From Sphingobacteriales bacterium (GTDB lineage Bacteria > Bacteroidota > Bacteroidia > Chitinophagales > Chitinophagaceae), in NCBI GenBank assembly GCA_003963365.1, contig RXJG01000003.1, positions 127,543-191,542 on the forward strand: DNA of 64,000 nt. Reading direction: 5' to 3'. Each line of letters opens with the position of its first letter. The first letter of the stretch is position 1. Below, piece by piece: positions 44,607 to 51,290 of this stretch. The notes below the pieces were generated by a model, which ran no database searches, was not told the DNA's origin, and worked only from the letters and a program-made list of their open reading frames with translations. The translations under genes were made by a program, and so were the position numbers.

Positions 44607-45050
44607 ATGCAGACAAGATTCGGCATGCGAAAAGTTTACCCGGCTGCTTACAAAGCAATGGACGGGTTGGAGAATTTGATTGAAATATCTTCTGTTGATA
44701 AATGGTACCGGGAAATGATACGAATCAGGGCTTCTCAAATCAATGGCTGTGCTTATTGCGTAAACTATCATACAGGAGATGCATTAAAGCTCGAAGTGGA
44801 TTTTAAAAAGATAAACCTGCTGAGTGCATGGAGAGAAGCCCCAAATGTTTTTAACCAGGAAGAACAATTGCTGCTGCAGATGACCGAAGAATTAACATTG
44901 ATTCATCAGCATGGATTGAGCGAGGCGACCTATAGTGAAGCATTAAAGCTATTTGGCGAAGAACAAACAGCACAACTGATGATGCTCATCATTACCATCA
45001 ACGCATGGAACAGGATTGGAGTAGGACTAAAAATGATTCCTGAACTTTAA
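44607..45050 (+). CDS. Carboxymuconolactone decarboxylase / AhpD-like peroxidase family protein
   Basis: 147 residues from ATG 44607. A first in-frame ATG at 44589 lies before the predicted transcription start, and MQTRFGMRKVYPAAYKAM is the usual family opening. The active-site motif CAYCVNYHTGDA has the CxxC pair and His of AhpD-like alkylhydroperoxidases. Later helices (FNQEEQLLLQMTEELTLI, LMMLIITINAWNRIGVG) complete the fold. It probably reduces peroxides or acts as a thiol-disulfide enzyme. First gene of a four-gene operon with DoxX 16 bp downstream. Confidence 0.9.
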   Translation: MQTRFGMRKVYPAAYKAMDGLENLIEISSVDKWYREMIRIRASQINGCAYCVNYHTGDALKLEVDFKKINLLSAWREAPNVFNQEEQLLLQMTEELTLIHQHGLSEATYSEALKLFGEEQTAQLMMLIITINAWNRIGVGLKMIPEL

Positions 45051-45066
45051 ATTAAAATCAACCAAT

Positions 45067-45501
45067 ATGACAAAGCTATCTGCTTTTACACAACTGTACC
45101 TGCGCATCAGTATTGCCACAGGTTATCTTGTATTTGGTCTTGACCGTTTGGGTGTGTTAGGAAAGAATGGAGAAAAGAATGTTTCCTGGGGAGACTGGGA
45201 ACATTTTATAAAATATGCCTCGGAAGTAATGAGTTTTTTACCACACTCATTAATAAACCTCTTTGCGGTAATAGCTACTGTTGCAGAAATATTGTTTGGG
45301 ACTTTATTACTATTGGGCAAATGGACAAGAGCCGCTGCGTATGGCAGTGCTTTGTTAGCTTTGTTATATGCCATTTCAATGGGAATATCTTACGGTATTA
45401 CTTCACCATTAGCATATTCCGTATTCACATTAAGTGCAGCCAGTTTATTACTGGCTCAACAATCATATTATAATTGGAGTTTGGACGCATTAAATAAATA
45501 A
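45067..45501 (+). CDS. DoxX family membrane protein
   Basis: 144 residues with four membrane segments: LYLRISIATGYLVFGLDRLG, LINLFAVIATVAEILFGTLL, AAAYGSALLALLYAISMGIS and YSVFTLSAASLLLAQ. DoxX family proteins are small quinone-linked or redox-associated membrane proteins, seen in oxidative-stress complexes in mycobacteria. Its partner here is the AhpD-like gene upstream, consistent with a redox role, though that is inference. It is only 2 bp from the next gene, so translation is probably coupled. Confidence 0.88.
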   Translation: MTKLSAFTQLYLRISIATGYLVFGLDRLGVLGKNGEKNVSWGDWEHFIKYASEVMSFLPHSLINLFAVIATVAEILFGTLLLLGKWTRAAAYGSALLALLYAISMGISYGITSPLAYSVFTLSAASLLLAQQSYYNWSLDALNK

Positions 45502-45503
45502 TC

Positions 45504-46265
45504 ATGAACGACTTTGAAATTTTTTCTCAGCTACATTATCAGGGCACACCATTATTGTTGGGTAACAGCTGGGATGTAGCCAGTGCAAAACTATTAGCAG
45601 CAAAAGGATTTAAAGCTATCGCCACCTCCAGTGCGGCCGTTGCTATTACTTATGGTTATGAAGATGGACAGCATATGCCATTTGATTTATTACTGGAAAC
45701 AGCTGTCCGCATAAAGAAGAATATTAATCTTCCCTTATCAGTTGATATGGAAAGAGGTTATGCGGATACCATTCCCGGCATTTTGCAAAACATTGAACGG
45801 CTGGTGGAAGCAGGTGTTGCAGGTATCAACATTGAAGATTCAGTTGAAGAAAGAAAATTAAAGAGCATGGAAAGCTTTCAAAAAATTATTGATGCTATTG
45901 CCAATCATTTAGAAAAAAAGAATATGCAATTGTTCATCAATGCCAGAACAGATGGTTATGTTGTTAAGTTGACAAATGCACTGGAAGAATCGTTGAAAAG
46001 AATAAAAGCATATGAAACGGCTGGTGCCAGTGGAATCTTTGTTCCATTCGTAACAGATATAGATGATATCCGGAAGATAACGGCAGCAACATCATTACCC
46101 GTAAATATTGTATCTATAAAAAATCTTCCATCATTTAAAGCGTTAACCGAAGCTGGTATCAAACGAATCAGTTTAGGAAGTTCGTTATTCAGGGCAATGC
46201 AAAGAGATTTGGAAAAAAGAGTGGATAATCTGCTCAATGAACAATCAGTTGATTGTTTGTTTTAA
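45504..46265 (+). CDS. Isocitrate lyase / phosphoenolpyruvate mutase superfamily protein
   Basis: 253 residues, a TIM barrel. GNSWDVASAKLLAAKGFKAI, LSVDMERGYAD (metal-binding DxExG, the counterpart of the family's catalytic loop region), GVAGINIEDSV and FINARTDGYV match the short ICL/PEPM proteins. These include oxaloacetate decarboxylase-like and 2-methylisocitrate lyase-like enzymes. The C-terminal part ends KRISLGSSLFRAMQRDLEKR. The cysteine loop of true isocitrate lyases (KKCGH) is absent, so it is more likely a C-C bond hydrolase or decarboxylase of this group. The substrate cannot be inferred. Part of the MocR-divergent operon. Confidence 0.88.
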   Translation: MNDFEIFSQLHYQGTPLLLGNSWDVASAKLLAAKGFKAIATSSAAVAITYGYEDGQHMPFDLLLETAVRIKKNINLPLSVDMERGYADTIPGILQNIERLVEAGVAGINIEDSVEERKLKSMESFQKIIDAIANHLEKKNMQLFINARTDGYVVKLTNALEESLKRIKAYETAGASGIFVPFVTDIDDIRKITAATSLPVNIVSIKNLPSFKALTEAGIKRISLGSSLFRAMQRDLEKRVDNLLNEQSVDCLF

Positions 46266-46285
46266 TTATTGAAATAATTTCAGGA

Positions 46286-47206
46286 ATGGAATCATCACCA
46301 GGCAGGATTAAAGTTTTATTAGCATTTGCGGCCATTTATATCATTTGGGGTTCTACTTATTTTGGTGTTCATTTAGCGTTAAAAAGTTTCCCTCCATTCC
46401 TGTTAACAGCACTTCGTTTGCTGATTGCAGGCATTGCTTTATTTATTTTCTGTATCATTCGTAAAGAACCATTTCCAGCGGCAGCGGATATTACCCAAAA
46501 CGCATTATGGGGATTGGCGATTTTTATTGGTGGAGTATTGGCCGTTGTTTGGGCACAACAATTTATTTCATCCAGCCTGGCATCTACCATTATCACTACT
46601 CCATTTTGGTTTATTGTATTAGATAAACGTCAGTGGAAATTTTATTTCTCCAGTAAATGGATTATCTCCGGTTTAGTGATGGGGTTACTGGGTGTGATTT
46701 TATTAATGGGGTATAAAAAAGGAAGGGCCGGCAATGGTTCTGAAATGATGCAACTGATAGCAATACTTACTATGGTAACAGGAAGTTGCTTCTGGGTAGT
46801 TGGTTCTTTATTTCTCCGTTACCATCCTTCTGCTACTTCGTTATATGTGAGCACTACCATTCAATTGCTCAGTGCCGGAATCGTTTGCTTATTGCTCAGT
46901 TTTGCAACCGGAGAATTATCACAATTTTCCATCAGCAATATTCATATAAATTCTATTATTGCATTGCTGTATTTAGCAATAGTAAGTTCACTTATCACTT
47001 TCCTTGCTTATGTGTGGTTAATAAAAGTACGGCCGCCGGCAATGGTGAGCACTTATTCATACATCAATCCGTTAGTAGCAACTTTATTGGGCTGGGCTTT
47101 TGCCGGGGAAAATATTTTACCCATTCAATTAGTAGCGTTATTAATCATCCTTATCGGAGTGTTTTTAGTAAATGTTCCCCGTTATCAATTTTTAAAAAGA
47201 AAATAA
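46286..47206 (+). CDS. EamA family (DMT superfamily) metabolite exporter
   Basis: 306 residues from ATG 46286; an earlier in-frame ATG at 46253 overlaps the previous gene and adds non-family residues. Ten membrane helices in two EamA repeats: repeat one opens KVLLAFAAIYIIWGSTYFGV with FPPFLLTALRLLIAGI, and repeat two spans AILTMVTGSCFWVVGSLFL to YSYINPLVATLLGWAF. DMT exporters often remove amino acids, purines or related metabolites. The MocR regulator that probably controls the operon suggests a nitrogenous or amino compound. Last gene of the operon. Confidence 0.92.
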   Translation: MESSPGRIKVLLAFAAIYIIWGSTYFGVHLALKSFPPFLLTALRLLIAGIALFIFCIIRKEPFPAAADITQNALWGLAIFIGGVLAVVWAQQFISSSLASTIITTPFWFIVLDKRQWKFYFSSKWIISGLVMGLLGVILLMGYKKGRAGNGSEMMQLIAILTMVTGSCFWVVGSLFLRYHPSATSLYVSTTIQLLSAGIVCLLLSFATGELSQFSISNIHINSIIALLYLAIVSSLITFLAYVWLIKVRPPAMVSTYSYINPLVATLLGWAFAGENILPIQLVALLIILIGVFLVNVPRYQFLKRK

Positions 47207-47212
47207 AATGAA

Positions 47213-47339
47213 ACAGCCCCGGGTTTCGGGGCTGTCATTAAATTGAGATCAGCATTAGTACTAAATAATCCTGATTTTTTAGTCTTAAGTTCTCTCGTCT
47301 GTCATTGATCGGCTGTTGATATGTACCTGGTTGATCAAT
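47213..47339 (-). ncRNA. Candidate structured RNA, copy A of a tandem pair
   Basis: A 127-bp unit. On the plus strand it begins with a perfect 9-bp hairpin (ACAGCCCCG/CGGGGCTGT, 47213-47235) and ends with TGTACCTGGTTGATCAAT (47322-47339). Between them are a TGAGATC block (47244-47250) and CTAAA...TTTAG flanking TCCTGATTTT. Copy B at 47511-47638 keeps the same order, size and blocks. On the minus strand the hairpin comes last and is followed by TTTCATTTTATTTT, as in an intrinsic terminator, which favours minus-strand transcription. No start codon with a credible small reading frame was seen. RNA identity is inferred; promoters were not found. Confidence 0.4.
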
Positions 47340-47510
47340 ATTTTTATTTAATTATATCGTTGATTGTTAATGAAGTAAAATTAATGCCCTGGTAAATATC
47401 TCCATTTGACTTTCGGTGAACCAGCTTTATTTTTCGACGAATCGATGAACGTTTCCTTTTGACTAAAATCAGTATAAAATTGGCTCATTAATGATGTTCT
47501 AATAATAAAA

Positions 47511-47638
47511 CAGCCCCGAAACCGGGGCTGAAATTAGTTGAGATCGTAGTTCTAACAAGTTTTCCTGATTTTCTTAGGATTGGATCTCAGTTGTTGTTTT
47601 TCTGAATGGCTGCTGTTTAGTGTACCTGGTTGATCAAT
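47511..47638 (-). ncRNA. Candidate structured RNA, copy B of a tandem pair
   Basis: A 128-bp unit, the sibling of 47213-47339 about 298 bp away in direct orientation. Hairpin CAGCCCCG/CGGGGCTG at 47511-47530 (minus-strand tail TTTTATTATT), TGAGATC at 47539-47545 paired with GATCTCA at 47583-47589, CTAA...TTAG around TTCCTGATTTT, and the identical 18-nt block TGTACCTGGTTGATCAAT at 47621-47638. Sequence between the shared blocks has drifted while length and pairing survive, the signature expected of paralogous RNAs. Downstream (plus-strand sense) both copies also share TTTTTCGA...TGAAC and GTAAAA-TAATGC motifs, so the duplicated unit may be nearer 290 bp. Confidence 0.42.
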
Positions 47639-47639
47639 T

Positions 47640-47898
47640 ATTTTAAATTAGTTAAGTCTTTCATTTGTCCGACGGATTCAGGTTTTGCAGTTTAACAGTG
47701 ATCCTTGTACTCTTCTTTTATGCTTAAATCTTGCGGCGTATCTTTCGTGGATCTCATTCCGTTTGATGATGTAAAAGTAATGCTGCCGTCTATATTCCAC
47801 AGGGCAATTCGACAAAAGACACCTGTTTTTCGATGAACTGGTTTATTTGGCCGATGTATAAAAAAGCAAAGACGAACCTAAAGGAAATCTCAGCTCTA
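47640..47898. other. Gene-free stretch between copy B and the LytTR gene
   Basis: About 260 bp with no convincing reading frame; the open frame starting at 47833 on the plus strand is antisense to the LytTR gene. Motifs shared with the sequence upstream of copy A (GTAAAAGTAATGC near 47771, TTTTTCGATGAAC near 47826) suggest it belongs to the duplicated unit, possibly its promoter. Confidence 0.4.
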
Positions 47899-48588
47899 TT
47901 ACATGATATTAAGGCGCTCCAAAACCTCCGCTTTGAGCGATTTACTGATAGGGATAACCTTATTTTCAATTACAAGAGAGTGATCCTGTATATCTTTTAT
48001 CTTTTTCAGGTTCACAATATAAGAGCGGTGTACCTTCATAAAGGAATTCTTATTCATCTTTTCTTCTACTGCCTTAAGCGTACTGTGTGTTAAATAAGTT
48101 TTAGAAGGGGTTATATATTTTACATAATCGCCCATACTTTCAATAAACAATATTTCATCATATCCAAGCCTTATAAATTTGCCATCCGCCTTAATAAAAA
48201 CATCTTCTTTGGAAGCCTCCACCGTTGTTTCTTTTATTTCAGATTTTACTTTATTGACTGCTTCCAGGAAACGGTTGTAAGTAATGGGCTTTTTAATATA
48301 ATCTGACACTTTATATTGAAAGGCAGTATAGGCATATTCCGTTTTGGATGAGGTGAGTATCACTTTTGGCATATAAAGCAACTGGTCAAGCAATTCAAAC
48401 CCATTAGCACCGGGCATCTCCACGTCAAGGAAAACCAGTTCAATTTCATTAACCCGTAAAAACTCCAGTGCTTCTTCGGCATTAGGGAAGGCGCCTTTAA
48501 CTTCCAGCATACCCGAGTTCTCACAATATTTTTTCAGAAAATCACGGGCCAATGGCTCGTCTTCAACAATAATACTTGATAGTTTCAT
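47899..48588 (-). CDS. LytTR family response regulator
   Basis: 229 residues. Receiver domain 1-~120: acidic pair in SIIVEDEPLAR, phospho-acceptor D55 in LVFLDVEMPG, T/S in VILTSSKTEY, and K in YIKKPI. The C-terminal LytTR DNA-binding domain (DVFIKADGKFIRLGYDEI, IESMGDYVKYIT, MKVHRSYIVNLKKI) recognises short direct repeats, usually upstream of its targets. The start ATG overlaps the stop of the HPt gene (ATGA), so the two are translationally coupled. It receives phosphate from the HPt protein by inference. Downstream on the same strand lie the two candidate RNAs. Confidence 0.96.
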   Translation of the reverse strand: MKLSSIIVEDEPLARDFLKKYCENSGMLEVKGAFPNAEEALEFLRVNEIELVFLDVEMPGANGFELLDQLLYMPKVILTSSKTEYAYTAFQYKVSDYIKKPITYNRFLEAVNKVKSEIKETTVEASKEDVFIKADGKFIRLGYDEILFIESMGDYVKYITPSKTYLTHSTLKAVEEKMNKNSFMKVHRSYIVNLKKIKDIQDHSLVIENKVIPISKSLKAEVLERLNIM

Positions 48589-48965
48589 TGTCTTTGATTA
48601 TATGTTTGTAATCGCTGATATTCTTCCCCCGCAAAGGGAATCCATTGCCTGGCAAGTAATAACCATAACTTATATTGAGAAAGAATAATATCGAAATCGG
48701 AGGATGTATCACATATAGAAAGCAACTTCTCTGATTCATGTGTCAGATTACTTAATCCAACCAGGCTGAAGGTTGGTTTAATTTTATGTAATTGAGCCCT
48801 GAACTTATGAATATCTCCTGTATTAGCCAGGTCATCAAGTTTCATGATCTCTGCTTCGGTCTGCTTCAAAAAATTACCAAATACTTCTTCTGCATATAAA
48901 GTATCATCCATATACAGTGCTTGCAAAAATTCGGTGTCGAGTAATTTATTAAATTCAAAACCCAC
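48585..48965 (-). CDS. Histidine-containing phosphotransfer (HPt) protein
   Basis: 126 residues, all helical. AQLHKIKPTFSLVGL holds the phospho-accepting His60 in the pattern HxxKx6G of HPt domains. The preceding LDDLANTGDIHKFRAQLH helix and the following HESEKLL complete the bundle. The start is GTG (48963-48965), since a stop lies just upstream in frame and the only later ATG (residue 19) would cut the first helix. As a free-standing HPt it should shuttle phosphate between the receiver of the divergent hybrid kinase and the LytTR regulator. Confidence 0.88.
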   Translation of the reverse strand: MGFEFNKLLDTEFLQALYMDDTLYAEEVFGNFLKQTEAEIMKLDDLANTGDIHKFRAQLHKIKPTFSLVGLSNLTHESEKLLSICDTSSDFDIILSQYKLWLLLARQWIPFAGEEYQRLQTYNQRQ

Positions 48966-49024
48966 AGGCTATTGGATTGATTTTCAACAATATTAAATAT
49001 AATAAAGAAGCATATTAACAAAAA

Positions 49025-49057
49025 CAAAAGTATAGTAAAAAACTCAATTTCAGGCAA
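49025..49057 (-). promoter_or_regulatory. Promoter of the HPt-LytTR operon
   Basis: Minus-strand -33 TTG (complement 49055-49057), 22-bp spacer, and -7 box TACTTTTG (49025-49032), matching TTG-N17-23-TAnnTTTG. It directs transcription toward the GTG at 48965 with a ~54-nt leader. Confidence 0.6.
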
Positions 49058-49111
49058 ATAAAAGTCATCAAATTGCGTTATAAGTCTGAATCCAAACCGT
49101 TGAAAACGATA

Positions 49112-51256
49112 ATGCCAACCTTTTTTTCAAATATTACCCGTGAATTTTTGCATGACATAAGCTGGTGGTTTAATGCCGCGGTTTACCGGGAGGGTCAGCG
49201 GTATATTATACGCATCAAGCTTTTACAAATTGTAGCTTTCTTAGCTTTTCTTTTTATTACGTTACTTAATTATTTTTCATTATTACCCTACACTTATACT
49301 ATTACTGCCTGTGCCACGGTACTGCTCATGTTCAGCCGTTTTATTATCAATAAAGGAAATCTTATCCTGGCAAAAACAATTATCCTGGGGGTTACCTGTA
49401 CAACTATTTTCCTGCTCAATTACCTGCAGGGAACCAGTTCGGGTTATTATTTCTATTATTTTATCATTCTTATCATAACCATTTTCGCTTTTGATGAAAA
49501 AAATAACCAGAATGATATACAGGTAACTTATTTATTCCTGTTCCTGAGTGTAACTGCAACCTTTTTATTTTGCCCCGACCATGGTACAATACAAAAAGTA
49601 TCTCTTCATTTAATACAGTTCACCTTCTTTTTTAACCTGGCCATTACATTTATTCTTGGTTTTTTGATCAGTTATGTAATGATTCGGGATAACCAGATTA
49701 GAGAAAAGGCATTGTTAAGCAAACAAAAATTTCTGGATTCGATTTTCAATACTTCATTAGATGCGGTATTTATAATTGATTTGAGTACAGGAAAAATAAC
49801 CGGCAACAATTTTCAAAGCCTGAAACTTTTTGAAGCAAAAAATGATTCTGAACTATGCGGACAAAACTTAGAAAGATTTTTAGTAGAACTCGAAAATCAA
49901 AACGATGAAATCGGTTTTGCCCGGTTGATTTACCAGGAAGACAGCTACTGGCAGGGTGAGATGCATTGCAAAACAATCAATCATCATGTTTTTGAAGGGT
50001 ATGTAAGTGTGGCGCCTTTTACGTATGAGGGTAAGAAATTAAAAAAACTGAATATCATTGATATTTCAGAAATTAAAAAAGCTGAAGCTGCGTTAAAAGA
50101 AGCAAAAGAGAAAGCTGAAAGATTAGCAGAGGTAAAGTCAAAGTTCCTCTCTAACATGAGCCATGAACTGCGAACTCCGCTGAATGGTATTATAGGAACT
50201 ACTAACCTGCTGATTCACGAAAGTCATATGCCCACACAAAGGCACCATTATGATATTTTAAAATACTCGTCTGAGCATATGCTCAATTTAATCAACGATA
50301 TTCTTGACTACAGTAAAATAGAGGCTGGTAAAATGGAATTAGAAAAAACGCCATTCAGCCTTCAAAAAACATTTGATGGGCTCACCAATATGTTTCATAA
50401 TCAATTTGAGCAAAAAGGTGTGCAGTTTGAATGCCAGTTTGATAACCGTATAGTAAAACAGTTTTTAAGTGATGAAGTAAAATTGAGCCAGGTACTGTCT
50501 AATCTTTTATCCAATGCCTTAAAATTTACTCCAGCCGGTGGCAAAGTTGTGTTAAGTGTTACGCAGCACTCTTGCAGCAGCGAAAAAACAATGCTGGAAT
50601 TTTCAGTAAGAGATACCGGTATAGGTATCCCGGAAGATAAGCAACAACGTATTTTTGAAAGCTTCACACAGGTTGATACTGCCACCACCCGTAAATTTGG
50701 AGGTACAGGTTTAGGTCTTACTATCAGCAAACATTTTGTGGAAATGTTTGGTTCCAAACTAAAACTTATTAGTGCCCCGGGTAAAGGCAGCTGCTTTTAC
50801 TTCTTTGCTGAATTTGAAAACAGCCAGCTGTCTTCCGGCTATATAAATGAAACAGTGGTTAAAGGGCTTCAATCACTAAAAGGGTTAAGAGTACTGGTAG
50901 CAGAAGATAACCCTATTAATATGATGGTGGCAAAAAAGTTTTTACAGCGGTGGGATATTGACATTACGGAAGCCGAGAATGGAGCGGTTGCACTGCAAAA
51001 ATTTAATGAGGGAGATTTTGATGTTATGCTGATTGACCTGGAAATGCCCGAGGTGGATGGTTACCAGTTTGTAAGTGAAGTGAAACAAAAAGGATGCGAT
51101 ACACCAGTTATTGCTTTTACTGCGGCAGTATTTGATAACATGCAAAAAACTTTATTAGAAAGTGGCTTTAGTGATTTTATTCAAAAGCCATTCAGACCTG
51201 AAGATCTTCATAAAAAACTTTCACGGGTATATCTTAAAAAACAAAAAGCAGCTTAA
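49112..51256 (+). CDS. Membrane hybrid histidine kinase (PAS-HisKA-HATPase-REC)
   Basis: 714 residues from ATG 49112; a TTG 39 bases upstream is in frame but weaker. Six predicted membrane helices (about residues 35-190, for example IVAFLAFLFITLLNYF, FFFNLAITFILGFLISYVMI) form an unusual sensor without a large outside domain. Then come a PAS domain (LDSIFNTSLDAVFIIDL), a short coiled coil (EAALKEAKEKAERLAEVKSK), the HisKA H-box NMSHELRTPLNG (H351), the ATPase boxes NALKFTP, DTGIGIP and GGTGLGLTI, and a C-terminal receiver with D642 in VMLIDLEMP. With no own HPt or output domain, it needs the HPt encoded divergently. A small terminator overlaps its stop. Confidence 0.95.
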   Translation: MPTFFSNITREFLHDISWWFNAAVYREGQRYIIRIKLLQIVAFLAFLFITLLNYFSLLPYTYTITACATVLLMFSRFIINKGNLILAKTIILGVTCTTIFLLNYLQGTSSGYYFYYFIILIITIFAFDEKNNQNDIQVTYLFLFLSVTATFLFCPDHGTIQKVSLHLIQFTFFFNLAITFILGFLISYVMIRDNQIREKALLSKQKFLDSIFNTSLDAVFIIDLSTGKITGNNFQSLKLFEAKNDSELCGQNLERFLVELENQNDEIGFARLIYQEDSYWQGEMHCKTINHHVFEGYVSVAPFTYEGKKLKKLNIIDISEIKKAEAALKEAKEKAERLAEVKSKFLSNMSHELRTPLNGIIGTTNLLIHESHMPTQRHHYDILKYSSEHMLNLINDILDYSKIEAGKMELEKTPFSLQKTFDGLTNMFHNQFEQKGVQFECQFDNRIVKQFLSDEVKLSQVLSNLLSNALKFTPAGGKVVLSVTQHSCSSEKTMLEFSVRDTGIGIPEDKQQRIFESFTQVDTATTRKFGGTGLGLTISKHFVEMFGSKLKLISAPGKGSCFYFFAEFENSQLSSGYINETVVKGLQSLKGLRVLVAEDNPINMMVAKKFLQRWDIDITEAENGAVALQKFNEGDFDVMLIDLEMPEVDGYQFVSEVKQKGCDTPVIAFTAAVFDNMQKTLLESGFSDFIQKPFRPEDLHKKLSRVYLKKQKAA

Positions 51257-51269
51257 CGCTGCCTTTTTT
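51245..51269 (+). terminator. Terminator of the hybrid kinase gene, stop codon in the loop
   Basis: GCAGC (51248-51252) pairs with GCTGC (51258-51262); the 5-nt loop TTAAC contains part of the TAA stop (51254-51256). CTTTTTTATTT follows. Confidence 0.65.
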
Positions 51270-51290
51270 ATTTAATAAACTAATTCCATT

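Noticed and set aside
47213-47638. CRISPR array or riboswitch
   Set aside because: Only two diverged units 298 bp apart, not short identical repeats with spacers; no downstream gene in the right position and orientation for a riboswitch.
47833-48093. Open frame of 86 codons on the plus strand
   Set aside because: It is antisense to the 3' part of the LytTR gene, has no family resemblance and has mirror-type composition.
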